A stretch of DNA of 64,000 nt, taken from positions 62,001-126,000 of the forward strand of contig VZSF01012080.1 of assembly GCA_013398295.1 (NCBI GenBank), in the 5' to 3' direction. Below, one piece after another: positions 1-11,522 of this stretch (within the stretch, counting starts at the first letter, position 1; each line of letters starts with the position of its first letter). The position numbers and the translations under genes were made by a program. The notes under the pieces are model-generated. The model was not told the origin of the DNA, did not search any database, and saw nothing but the letters and a program-made list of their open reading frames with translations. The DNA comes from Chionis minor. Its lineage: Eukaryota; Chordata; Aves; Charadriiformes; Chionididae.

Positions 1-63
1 CACGTGGTGTGGGATACCTGTGCTGGGCCAGGTATTAACCCTGTCCCTGCCGGAACCAGGACA
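1..63 (-). mobile_element. ERVL-type LTR, terminal fragment cut by window edge
   Basis: The stretch ends in GGAACCAGGACA, which resembles the 5' terminus (minus-strand TGTCCTGGTT) of the solo LTR at 40282-40814. The preceding bases (taaccctgtccctgcc) also resemble the matching part of that family. Only the terminal ~60 bp lie in the window, so no TATA box or poly(A) signal can be seen. It is probably the edge of a solo LTR or provirus extending leftwards. Assignment is by similarity of a short end only. Confidence 0.5.
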
Positions 64-295
64 CATGCTACGGGAGAATTGTACATAGTATACATCCTCT
101 GGAAAAGCATGCAATTATACAGTGGCTTAATGATTTTCTGCTGTGATCTGTGTTGCCTTCCTAATAATTCCTAACAACTCTTTCATGACTGCCAGTGATG
201 GGGAAACTTACATTTTTGAGGCTCACTCCTTCCTAAATGAAATCTACCATCTGACTGCAATGATTGGGAATCTATCTTTAATGGCAAGTTAAGTT

Positions 296-425
296 TGTCT
301 GTTCTCTTTGCCATCAGCATCACTTTACATTTATCTATATTGAGTTGCATTTTATTATCTCATCACCGAGTCTCATAAGATTTTTCTACAATTCATCACA
401 GTTGGCCCTTGTCCCACAACCAAGG
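296..425 (-). mobile_element. Ancient CR1-type LINE remnant (reverse transcriptase, after the FADD box)
   Basis: Read on the minus strand, roughly 312-355 gives QLNIDKCKVM, the conserved segment that follows the catalytic FADD box in CR1/L3-type reverse transcriptases (usual form KFNxxKCKVMHLG). The DNA also resembles the widespread amniote CR1 sequence here (ttacatttatc...cagtctcatgagat). The copy is strongly diverged, with stops upstream and no intact frame. It is a dead fossil fragment; both ends are approximate. Confidence 0.55.
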
Positions 426-1450
426 TTTCATTTTAGACATATTCACAAAAGATTTCTGCAGCACACTACAAGTTGCAATGTACTTTACATAATCTATGGG
501 ATGCAATGTCATCCACACAGTCCTTCAGTGTCTAAAACATCCCAGACAGCCATTCACATGTAGTTTATAAAGCAGACAGTAGCTTATAAAAATCCTCAAT
601 GGGGTAAGCAGAGTGGAAAGAGTGACGAAAGGACTTGATCTATTTGCATCCAGGGAGGACCTCCAGAAGTCAAGAAACATAAATAATTTTGATTCCCCTA
701 CATGGTGCATAAGATGGGATCAGATCTCACCTAACCATACTGTTATTTGTAACAGCTGTTATTTTAACATACGTAACATATTCTGTAGCTGCTGATAAAA
801 AATTGCACATTAGGTGACTAGTGACATAATGAGTCACTCACTGTGTTTGTACTTGGGTTTGTCATGGTAAACTGGAAAAGCTACTTATTGTCATTGTAGG
901 GATTCTTTTGCTCATCTTGTTTTCATGCAGTTTCCATTTTTGAAACTGAGCAGAGATGCAGTGATTTTTGATTGAATCTGCAGGGACATTGAATATAAAC
1001 TCATCTTGCTCATTGTTATAGAGAGGCCTTATAACTGAAGATTTCATACCTGTTGCATCTTTGCTCAAGGATACAGAACTTTTGTGATTTCATCAACAAC
1101 AGATACTCTACACTGAATAATGCTCTCTTTCACTGTTGCTGACTTTACTATGCCCTTAAATTTATGTATAAGCTAGTCAGTTTTCTATTTCAAAAACCCT
1201 AGTTCTTCGATCAGATTAAGTTCACCTCTTCTGTATAGGCTTTCTTTATCACAGAGGCATCCCCTGTCCCTGAAGAATCTGAATTCCTTCTTACTGCCCC
1301 TTCGACAGCCAGGCACTAAGAATCTGGCTTTCAGTCAATTTCCCAAGCAACATGGACTACTATAAGAATTTTAAAAATGTTATTATTGGTGTCCTGGTCT
1401 TCAAATGCCTTCCTAAAGGCCCACATTAGGCTTCTATAATAAAATTACTA
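426..1450. other. AT-rich DNA, nothing recognised
   Basis: No gene or recognisable repeat is seen. Open frames are under 75 codons, overlap on both strands, and show no domain. The old CR1 at 296-425 may extend some way into this stretch in a form too diverged to recognise by eye. Confidence 0.6.
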
Positions 1451-1680
1451 GATTGTAGACAAGGAGAAAGCTATGGATGCCAACTATCTTGACTGTAATA
1501 AAGCTTTCAAAACTCTTTCCCACATTCAGGTCTGAATGGTTGAAGTGCTAGATGGACAAACACAAGGGTGGAAGACTGGGCTCAGAGGATCGTGGTTAAT
1601 GAGTTGTACTTTACCTGGAGGCTTGTAACAAATGAAATACCACAGGGGTCTGTACTGAGACCAAAGTACTTCACCAAAAT
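1451..1680 (+). mobile_element. CR1 LINE ORF2 remnant (reverse transcriptase core)
   Basis: The plus strand encodes MDANYLDCNKAF near 1473-1508, matching the CR1 motif VxYLDFSKAFDTVSH. It then encodes WAQRIVVNE and IPQGSVL (about 1577-1660), matching the CR1 RVVVN and GVPQGSVLGP segments of the reverse transcriptase. A frame change is needed between the two parts, and the copy stops before the FADD box. It is truncated at both ends, decayed and non-functional. Confidence 0.8.
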
Positions 1681-3500
1681 AAAGCATAATTCATTGTACT
1701 TGATTACGCCTGGGACACCTGCTCTCTTGATGAATGCCCAAAAGGAGAAAAGAGAATGCAAAAAGAAGAAACTTACTTGGCAATTTATGTAAATGTTCCC
1801 ACACTTGCTTTTCTTATGTATTTTATTTCACCCTTTAATTATTTGAACCGCTTTTACTTTTTTGTGCTTGTAGATTTATCTCCTGATGCTATCTATTGTT
1901 TCCAGTTTCTTATTTGAGTTACCTCCTCACTCTATTTCTTTCTGAAAAAAAAAAGGGTATAATTTAAATCATTCCTTAAAGTTGAGATAAAATTTCAAGA
2001 AAGTAATTAGAAACAGAAGCCTTTAGCAAAATGATCACTATATGAGATTTTATGCTAATACCGTGCAGATCAATCACAATATTTTGTTTGTTTATTACTA
2101 TCGTCCATATTTCACACCTGGTTTAATTTGATTAAAAGTTCTTATGGCAAGATTGCCTTCAGATTTATCTATCATATAATTATCTTGTTGCTGATAAATG
2201 ATGGTCTTGATAAAACTTTAACTGTAATTGTGTCAATCGTCTACTACAGAAAGACTCCCAGTGTTCTCAGTAGAACTGGATGAAATGGAAGTTCCTTCTG
2301 TACAGAAAAAAAGTCTAGTTTCATAATTTTATGAGTTGAGAATATATGTTCAAATTTCAGAACACTACGGCCTATTCTGATGAGATACCAGTTCTTCTAG
2401 TCACTTCAGTAAATTTCTAACTCCTGCAGTCACATTTAAAAATGCAAATATTATGAAAAATAGTAAAAAAACCAGATTTTGCAAGGTGCAATTCAGTAGA
2501 GTGCTTTACTGACACTGTCTATTTGCACCATATTTTTACATAGTACATTCTGAGAGTCCTGCTTGATTTTTACACTGTTTTAGTAACCAAGCATGTGGCT
2601 GTACTTACTTGTCAGTTTAATGTACATTTTAGTACAGCCCTATATTTTAAACACAATTAAATTTGACAGGTTATCTGTCTTCTCTTCTGATAAAAATGTT
2701 TGCAACAAAGTATCTTCAAGGCTTTCACCTAAGTCTTTTAGATAGGTACATCTGATATTAGTGAATCAGACCTTTTGGAATTATTTTACATACTGTAGTA
2801 TTTCTTTGTTTAAAAAAACCACACATAGCTGGTAAGTACATCTATTTTCCAGTTTGCTATATAAATAACAAATCATGATCAGCTTTAGCTGCTATAGATT
2901 AGGTACTAATACAGGTACTAGGTACTGGCTCCCCATGTAATTTCAAGTATGCAATTCAGCAACCCAGGCAATTTTACATTAAACCTACACAGTTCAGCAA
3001 AGATTATTTATCATATCTGGTGTGATATGGCGAAAGAAGAAGTATTCTCAACAGTATTAGAAACAGGACTTGGTATGTTTGTAACCCTTAGAAGAACTGG
3101 TTTATATATTATTTTGAAAAAAATTTGCAGAGAAAGTAAAAGATTAAAAGGCAAGATTAAAAGAATTTTACTGAAGGACTCTAGATATGGTAGCATTACA
3201 GATGATATTACAATTGGTTGCAAGTGCACAAACAGAAATTAGTTCTCAATGAAATTCAGTGTCAGAACAGACAAGAATCAAACTTTTCTCATATTACATG
3301 TTCAAATCACGCACTTCCCAATGTGAACATGGTTGGCTTTCACCACCGGCCCTCGCATTTTGAATCTTCTGGGATTCCCTCATAAAGTATTGATTTATCA
3401 ATAGCCAGCTGCAAACAGTTTTAGTGAAACCACTCCCAGAAGTGTGCTTAGTACAGACAGGCTAAAGCTCTATCTGACCTCCTACCATGAATTTTCCTTC
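1681..3500. other. AT-rich DNA, nothing recognised
   Basis: Strongly AT-rich sequence with only short open frames. The longest, 2949-3242 (97 codons), is overlapped on the other strand by 3011-3229, as expected for stop-poor chance sequence. No repeat family is recognised. Confidence 0.6.
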
Positions 3501-4185
3501 TGTTGCAGCGCCATTGGGAGGTTGAGTCACTGGAGCTAACTTGGGTCCCAACTCAGAGCAAATTGCAAACTCTTGGGAATTACCCTTCCTTCACCTCTAA
3601 GTTTTTGGAGGGCACTTATAGCCACCCTTTTGTTTAGAGCCAGATTTTCATCCAACATTTCCTGTAAACAGAAACACATTTTCCAGAGCCACAGTCCCAC
3701 CCAATGAGCTGAGCAGGGCCAGGCCTGGGGCTGGAGCTGCAGCCTGGAAAATTCAAGCCCAGCAACATACTGGCTGTTGGGAGGTGGGATTGGAAAAGGG
3801 GTTGCAGAGTAGTCTCCTGGTGGGCTCAGGGACTGATGGTTGGTTTCCATTTAGATGTTAATTAAGGTGAGGTGTTCTAACCAGCTGATCCCCAGTCGCC
3901 TCCATGCTCAAGTCTATTTCAAGGGACTACGCCTATTAGCCCATGAGCTGCAGCCTGGACCTGAATGGGGAGGGACCTGAACTCATCTTGGGGCTTATGC
4001 TTTCAGCTGTCCTCTGCGCCGCCTCCAGCTCTACCTATTCACCAGCTCCTGGGTGCTGAAAATGACCTTACCTTGAATGAAATATTACTAGCAAACTGTT
4101 CCACTTATAAAAGCCATGAGAGTCCTTTTTGCAGCTTCCAGCTGAATTTAGAATGGCTCTGTAATCTCCTGGAATAAAAGAGAGA
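3501..4185 (+). other. GC-richer patch with TATA-like box and poly(A) signal; possible degraded LTR
   Basis: This patch is clearly richer in G and C than its flanks. It contains TATAAAA at 4106-4112 and AATAAA at 4173-4178, about 65 bp apart, an order and spacing seen in the R region of retroviral LTRs. I cannot find matching TG...CA ends or a target-site duplication and do not recognise a family. A 104-codon ATG frame on the minus strand (3536-3850) has no recognisable domain. It could be a degraded LTR, an old promoter-like element or chance. Confidence 0.3.
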
Positions 4186-7100
4186 TTTTTTTGTTTCCTT
4201 TTTTACTCTCACCAAGAGGCATACACTTGCTGAGAGCAATTCCTTTGTCAGTTAGGTTTGGCAAATATATTATTAGTTAAACGTGCAATTTCATAACCAT
4301 ATGAAGAGGTAACCAAATAATTTTTGGTGAATTCTTTTTAAATGAAAAACTAAAAACACTTCTGTGGTGGTAGTTTGCAAATGTAATTTTTCAAAAAATT
4401 TGAAACTCAATCCTGATTTTTTTTAGTTCAACATCACATAAGCTTTCAAGAGTTCAAAAACCCTGTGAATTTGAAAAAAGGCCAGTGTTTTATTTCAAGT
4501 CAAAATTAATGCTTTTTCCCAGCCCAGGCTTGTTCATGCACCATGAAAAACTTTCGTTTCTCATCAAGCAAACCCAATGCTTATTTCTCTTCAGTTATAT
4601 CCTAATTCACCTTTTGAATCAAAAGAATCCATTATTGCACATCTTTACCTACATACACAGTGTTACAAGCTAGGATGATTCCATATTTCAAGAAAGAAAT
4701 ATAAGTAAGTAAAAAACTCTTCCTGCTCTTTCATGTTGTCATGACCCATGCTGTTATGCAGCCAGCATTTCACAGCTGAAAGTTTATGTCCCTTCTGTAC
4801 AAATCCATATGCACATACAAAAGCCGGTAATGCACAGTCTACTTATAATAAATTACTTAAAACTAAAGTTGCTAGCTACATTGTTCATAACTAAAACAGT
4901 CCAAAAGATACATGCTCTTAACATCAGCAAGTGATTATTTACCCCAACAGGGTGTACAGTAGGAACATAGTAAAGTAATCAAACAAATAATTATATAGGC
5001 CTTTACAAAACTTCAGTCTTAAGTTGCAAAAAAAGAGTCTGCATAAGTTGTGATGATGTTTCTTGATCACATCCATCTTGTGACGCTGTGATGAATCAAA
5101 AACACATTATGATTTAAAAATCAGATTCTATATAAAACATTTCTATTGCTGAAGGCAGCACAGGAACTTTTTAAGGAATCGCTGAGTGCTGCATTTATTT
5201 TTCAAATTGTATTCAGAATGGATTTCATAAGAATTAGCCGGAGCATGCCTACAAAAAGCAAGTATAACAAACAGGCTGTTACATCATCAGCCTTTCATTC
5301 CAGGGTTGGAGCATTTTTTATGCATTCTCCTAGATCACCTGAAAATATTCTCTTTAGCTATGTCCTTATAAATTAAAAGATCAGCTAAAGAAAATATTTT
5401 AAAAAGCTAAATCTCAGAGAAATTATGATTTACCTGCAGGGTACATTGGTTTCAATTCAAAGAAACCCATAACAACAGTTAATGTATATGAATATAAATA
5501 CTCGTAAATAATTATGATAAATTATTATAAAGATGGTGATCTTTATGTAAATGAAGGATTATAGGAATAAGGTGCACCGTAAGTCGTATAAGAGTTGTTC
5601 TTATGAAAAGAGTGAGCTAAATGATTTTATTTTTTTCTTTACGCCTTCTTAGCAGACTATAAATCCAAATCCAATTCAAACTTCAGCAGGAAGTTCTTTG
5701 TTGTGCTCTGCAATCACACCTCTCTACTTTAAATATAAAAAGTTATCTTTTTTAAGCCCTGTAGACCTTTACTTGGTATCAGTGGCAAACTCGCATGAAC
5801 TTTTCATGAATAAATGTATTTTAGGGTCATTCATACTCTGAATACAACTAAGCTTTGCTGATTAAATGGCATAAAAAATGCAATATCCCAACACTGTATT
5901 ACGCAAGCTCAGTTAATATATTTTTAGCTGCATATAATGTTATTCTATCTTTTAAACATTAGTGGAACAAAGAAGAAATCATATGTCTAGATTAGTGATG
6001 AATTTTCTTCTGAAATTACTTTGATAAAAAAACTTGCAGTGTTTGTATTTTACTTCAATGCCTTCTAACTCCCAAAGTAATTCTTTCAGGAGACATTATG
6101 GAACTCTACATTGATCTTATTGGTTTTAGGCTTCCGTGATTAAAGTAGCACATACTGCCCAGTTACTCAGCATTTCAGCTTGTATTAATTTGTTCATATC
6201 TCTGCACCTGAGTAAGGATTTCTAACTTACTGTTTTGTATATTGCTACCAAGTCAGAGACAGATTTAGCTCTATTGAAGGGATTACCACTTTCAAACTGT
6301 CTTACATAAACTATGGTAATCTTCAAAATAACTCCAGGTCTACCTTCCTATTTTAAAGATAAGGGAGTAACAAACAAGGAATTAAAGAGATTTGCTCAAA
6401 ATCCCACAAAAAAACCTATGTCAGAACACATAATGTATTCAGTCCTCTTGTATCTCCATCTTGCATCCCAAACTTACAACTGGGCTTCTTCTCACTGCTG
6501 TGGATAAAGCTGTAGGGTTTTGAGAGGAAAAAAAGTCTTTAAGATCTGGAATATAGTACTGCACAGCTAACAGTTCGAAACAAGTACTCATTTACAAACT
6601 AAGCAAAGCTAGAGGGAGGAACAGAATGCTCTTCTGTAACCTTGCATTGGAGAGTCAAGGTTGAACTATTTTTTACTGAACCAACTGGCCGGATTCCTTT
6701 ACTCTAGAAGTGAGGAATAACTTAATTCTGAGTAAATTAAATCATGAGAAAATCCAGCTACAAATATCTTCCACTGGCTTTGCTAGATCAATCTCATAAA
6801 CTCCTTTTCGTTATTAAAAAGGGTTCCTTACTAGGCAGGAAGAGCTACTGTCTAATCCTAGGAAGTACCAGCATCTTGGCACTTAGATGGCGATCACTGA
6901 AATTCAAGGGAAATACTTTGCTGGTGTCACAAATAAATGTATTGTAAAAAATATTTACCCGTTAGGGTGTTAGAGGTTGCTATGTTGACAGTGTTTAAAA
7001 GACTGAACAATCAGGTCACTTTCACAGTTCAAAAAACTTACTGGATTGGCATTCAGTAACAAAACATGTTGCCAGTGGATAGTTCCTATTCACTGTCAAT

Positions 7101-9381
7101 CATTATCAGTATGTGTCCAAAGCAACTAGTTATTCAAAATGGATTTTAGAGCCAGAAAACATAACCCCTTTGACAGACTCTGACATGAAGAGTGTGATTC
7201 CAGCAATACCTTAGTCTCATGCTATCAGCATCAGGACATTTGCCTTTATATAATTTATTGGAGTCTGCAACAGCTGAGGATGTCTGCTGGACTGCTAAAA
7301 GTTGAAGAGGTGGCTTTGGATCATGGATGATGTAGCACATGCACCAATTCCAAAGACTGGCTCTTTAGTTGCAAAATAAAAGGTCGCTTCATTTACTGCT
7401 GTGGTAACAGACAACAGCAATGTTAATTGTCATGAGTACTTGAAATTGCAATGTCTGGAAGAAATGTTGGATACATGCACCTGACCAGTCTGAGTTCCTG
7501 AACATGACTAACATATGATTGACAAATCTGGACAATACAGAGATCTTGGGCTCTATGTTCTTCTGACTCTGCTGTCTGCCCAAGTATGGATGAATGAAAG
7601 GTTACACTGTGGTTTGAGGAGATTCCATGAAAGGACATACTTTCTATATATTGCTTAGGTCTTTCCTTCCAGTGCATGGATTTATGCATGAATTCACATA
7701 ACTGTGAAGCAAATATTTGATGCTTTAGCTAGAGCCAAATTTGAAAGGCCACTTTCCCGCACCAAGGAAAGCGTCTTGAAACTACATGCTGTCATACAGA
7801 GAAGAAACAGGAGAGTCTTTTGTCAATGTATGGTGGCTGGTGTATACCGACAAGATGAGATTGATCAGTCCTAGCTGCTCTAGGCTTCAATAATGCTCCT
7901 AGGATTTCTATCTGCTGAGTGTGCTAGATGTGACTTTTGAACGTTCATCCTGCAGTTCAGAGAATTCAGGATTCCTATGGTTTCATTCATGGAGTTCACT
8001 CTCGGGAAAAAAAAAACCACTCATCTTTTAACAGCCAGTTATCAAGATAGGGATGTAGCTTCAACGTCTGACATTTAGGAAACATAACCTCACCCACTTT
8101 TGTTCAAGCATCTTCCACATCATGCAGCAAAACTCTACTATCAGTATATACACAGTGTCCCAGGTGGCCAGCCAGTCTCAGACAACTAGGTAATGGTGGC
8201 CTGCACTGCTTCTCAGAACGGGCCTGTCCTCATTCTTCCCAAATTGCTATCTTCTGGCTCCCTGCTTTTTCCTTAGTGTCTCATATATTCTTAGTTTTTC
8301 TCTTGAATCCTTGAGCTGCCTACTGTCACCATCTCAACAGTTTCAGTCCTGTGTTCTTCCTTCTATTGTGATACAAGGCTTTAGCTCACGTACCTTCTCA
8401 TACCTTAGCAACAGCCTTCATAACAAAACTGAATCAAGACCACACCACTATGCTGCACCAAATGAGGTCTGAAGCGACAGGTTGAAGGTTACAGCATACT
8501 ATCACTGGAACTAGGAATGTCAGTAAACACCTACTCATTAAATCCATTCAGTGCCATGTGAAGACCAAAGGCCAGAAGCATGAATGGATAATGATCCTGG
8601 CCTATTGTGAATCTAAGGCATTTATAGCACAAAGAGCTGGTAGAGACCTAGAAATAAGCTTCAGACTCAGAAATGGGAACCAGTCTTTTTTCTGGAACAA
8701 GGGGATTATCCCCACAAAGTCACAATCCTGAAACTGAATTTTTCAGTACGTGTGGTTCAGGTTGCTCAGATCTGAAACTGTTCTGTAATAACAGAGAAGT
8801 AGTTGATGTAAAGAGTTATACTCAAAACACTGCTATGGGAAAAAAAGAAACATATCTCTTATGTAAAGCAAAGATTTAATTAGTATAACTGAAATCCTAA
8901 CAGTCTGATCAATGAATTACTAATAGTTCAGATTTAATTATAGAAAAAGAAAACTAAAAGAAAATAAAAGAGTACTATTTTATGAAAAAGTCTCAATAAT
9001 AATAATATAGTTAAAACTACACACATTTCCCAGTAGCTACCCCTTTTTCTAATGTTATGGTCCTACTTCTGGTGTCCTGACAGGCCCTAAGGTTGATGTC
9101 TTCAGTTTGGACTGGCAGGAGGTGTAAAGCCAAAACACAGTATGTCCTTACTTCTTTGCTGGGAGGTTAGTGTCTGTTTATCATGTTGATGTTTTCCTCC
9201 TCCTCACTGCAGGATCTGTTTGGGGTCATTTTTATGTTTGCTAACACATTCTACACCTCGTTTTCTTTAGTGTCTGCAAGTCCACGTTGCATTGGAATTT
9301 ACCATTTGCGCGACATTTATGTATGTTAAATACCTGTTCTTCATTGTTACCCCTCTAACTGGTTTACTCCTGCTCCCAGAT
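4186..9381. other. AT-rich DNA, nothing recognised
   Basis: A long stretch without recognisable genes, RNA genes or known repeat families. Open frames are all below 90 codons and have no domain signature. 7,140-8,700 is slightly less AT-rich and could hide a diverged repeat, but I could not place it in a family. Confidence 0.6.
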
Positions 9382-9865
9382 CTGAATTTTTCAACTGATC
9401 TTTACTGAACACTTTACAGGCCCAGGTTCTCCAATGTAAGCACGGGTCTGTTTTCACATCATCCTACATCTGTACACCTTTACACTGTCCCCCCCAGTTT
9501 TAACATCTCTGCTGTTATATCAGGCATGTTTTCCTCTACATCTCTATGTAGTAAATATTTACTTTTACATAGAACTACTCATTACTACTATCTATCTAAA
9601 ACCTGTGGCTACACCATTCAAAGCTAAGCAAAAATAAAACAAATTAGGCATAACTACCTAGTCATCAGGTAAACTGCCATCATAGCTCAACAAGATAAAA
9701 CAAAGCTTCAGGCAGGCCATGATGAGTTCAGATAAAGCAGTCCTGGCAAGCCTCAGTCGTGAGGCCTTGCAAAGTCAGTACAATGCCTGTGACCTGTTAG
9801 TAGCAATGATAGTATTTTATTTGCTGGTCTACAAGACACAAAGGGCTTTCCCCAGTCTTTTTTTT
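9382..9865 (+). repeat. Direct repeat copy A (484 bp, probable assembly duplication)
   Basis: Base for base the same, as far as I can read, as copy B at 9914-10397, with a constant offset of 532. It ends in a T homopolymer of about 20 bases. After that comes a short degraded-looking stretch (9879-9912) and then an N at 9913. The chance reading frame beginning MMSSDKAVL occurs identically in both copies. Lack of divergence plus the N favour an assembly artefact over a biological duplication. Confidence 0.9.
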
Positions 9866-9912
9866 TTTTTTTTTTTTTGTTTTTCCTTTCACGTTTCTAC
9901 AAAAAATAAACC

Positions 9913-9913
9913 N
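9913..9913. other. Ambiguous base (N) at the repeat junction
   Basis: One N separates 34 bp of apparently noisy sequence (9879-9912) from the start of copy B. Those 34 bp look like a corrupted version of the real sequence after the T-run in copy B (10399 onward). This is consistent with a contig end joined to an overlapping contig. Confidence 0.9.
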
Positions 9914-10397
9914 CTGAATTTTTCAACTGATCTTTACTGAACACTTTACAGGCCCAGGTTCTCCAATGTAAGCACGGGTCTGTTTTCACATCATCCTACA
10001 TCTGTACACCTTTACACTGTCCCCCCCAGTTTTAACATCTCTGCTGTTATATCAGGCATGTTTTCCTCTACATCTCTATGTAGTAAATATTTACTTTTAC
10101 ATAGAACTACTCATTACTACTATCTATCTAAAACCTGTGGCTACACCATTCAAAGCTAAGCAAAAATAAAACAAATTAGGCATAACTACCTAGTCATCAG
10201 GTAAACTGCCATCATAGCTCAACAAGATAAAACAAAGCTTCAGGCAGGCCATGATGAGTTCAGATAAAGCAGTCCTGGCAAGCCTCAGTCGTGAGGCCTT
10301 GCAAAGTCAGTACAATGCCTGTGACCTGTTAGTAGCAATGATAGTATTTTATTTGCTGGTCTACAAGACACAAAGGGCTTTCCCCAGTCTTTTTTTT
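9914..10397 (+). repeat. Direct repeat copy B (484 bp)
   Basis: Second copy of 9382-9865. Here the T-run is 8 bases, then an A and more Ts, and the sequence continues smoothly into 10398 onward. Copy B is therefore probably the correct representation of the locus and copy A the overlapping end of the neighbouring contig. Confidence 0.9.
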
Positions 10398-10788
10398 ATT
10401 TTTTTTGTTGGCTTTTCCATGACAGCTTCAGCAAGAACTGAACCTTAGCCAAAGCCAGGGAAGGATCCTTGAGAGGAGACAGGGTGGGAGGCATAGACAT
10501 TGTTAACATATATACTTGATGTAGTCAAGAGGTATGAGCTACAATGCCTACTTGGATGTGAGAGCAAAGTGAGAAGGAATGAAAGGTTAGAAGGGTGATA
10601 GGGACAACGGTGACAGTGCAGTGACATTCAGCAGCAGTGATGACATTGGCTGTTTCTCCCCCTCCTCCTGGGGGAGGGAATAAGGAACAGGAGCAGAGGA
10701 GCAGATGGTGCTGATGTGGCAAAGTAACAATGGTCAACCACTAGTTGTTTTATTTTGATATGCCAGATATGGTCTTTCCAATAAAGAT
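10398..10788. other. Unassigned sequence
   Basis: Moderately GC-rich for this window, including a C-rich then G-rich run at 10659-10678 that could fold on itself. No gene or repeat family is recognised. Confidence 0.5.
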
Positions 10789-10821
10789 AATTATTATTAA
10801 TAATAATAAATAATAATAATT
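10789..10821 (+). repeat. (ATT/AAT)n microsatellite
   Basis: Imperfect trinucleotide repeat of ATT/AAT units directly adjoining the end of the CR1 fragment at 10822. It may have grown from an A/T-rich junction. Confidence 0.85.
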
Positions 10822-11306
10822 GGAGAAGGCTATGAGATTGGTTAAGCATTATTTCCCCTTTGTAAATTTGTGCCAGCTACTCTCATTCACCTTCTTGTCC
10901 ACCCTTTTAGGGACTGAGGTGATCCTGATTGGCCTGTAGTTCCCCAGATTCTCGATCTTGCCCTTCTAGAAGATAGCAGTGACATTTGCTTTCTTCCAGT
11001 CCTAAGGAACCTTTCATTATTGCCATGGCCTTTCAGAGATAACTGGGAGTGGCCTTGCAATCACATCAGCCAGCTCCCTTGGCACTGTGGGGGCTTTCTG
11101 TCACATCCCATGAACTTATGCATGTCCAATTTGTTTAAATGTTCCCTAACTGGATCCTCTTCCACCAAGGCTGTTTTTCTTGCTCCGGACTGACTTAAAG
11201 AAGGCATTGTGAACTCCAGCCTTTTCAATGTCCTTTGACACTCTCGTCCCTGTCCCACACAGCAGCAGATTTTCCCTGGTTTTCGTTTTGCTATTAATGT
11301 TAAAAA
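10822..11306 (-). mobile_element. CR1 LINE ORF2 fragment (N-terminal half of reverse transcriptase)
   Basis: Reading the minus strand from about 11230 down gives EKAGVHNAFFKS (CR1 form EKAEVLNAFFAS), then PVREHLNKLDMHKFMGCD (CR1 form VREHLxxLNVHKSMGPD). These are followed by KKANVTAIF, GNYRPIRITSVP and finally HKFTKGK-CLTNLIAFS near 10830-10885. This order is that of the CR1 ORF2 reverse transcriptase from its N-terminus to the SCLTNLI motif. Frameshifts and stops break the frame, so it is inactive. The upstream part ends where the shorter CR1 at 11307 begins. Confidence 0.9.
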
Positions 11307-11522
11307 GAATCATAGAATTGTTCAGGTTGGAAAAGACCCTTAAGATCATCAAGTCCAACCATTAACCTAGAATTGCCAAGTCCACCACTTAACCATGTCC
11401 CTGAGCACCACATATACACACCTTTTAAATACTTCCAGGGATGGTGACTCAACCACTTCTTTGGGCAGCCTCTTCCAATGCTTGATAAACCTTTTGGTGA
11501 AGAAATTTTTCCTAAAATCCAA
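11307..11522 (-). mobile_element. CR1 LINE 3' end, 5'-truncated
   Basis: The plus strand begins aatcatagaattgttcaggttgg, the reverse complement of the CR1 3' tail, with one octamer unit. It continues through the 3' UTR into the end of ORF2 (minus-strand remnants of the [13 protein letters not shown] C-terminal segment). The copy is cut at about 11522. It sits directly against the 5' side of the older CR1 at 10822-11306, with aaaag on both sides (11304-11308 and 11521-11525). It probably inserted into the older element or at its edge. Confidence 0.9.

Noticed and set aside
3490..3512. Splice-acceptor-like tttccttctgttgcag
   Set aside because: A pyrimidine tract with AG is common by chance. 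The sequence that follows has stops in the plus-strand frames and no donor or homologous exon was recognised.
9719..10448. Two nearly identical small proteins beginning MMSSDKAVL
   Set aside because: They are the same chance frame counted twice because of the 484-bp duplication; they run into a poly(T) tract and have no domain.
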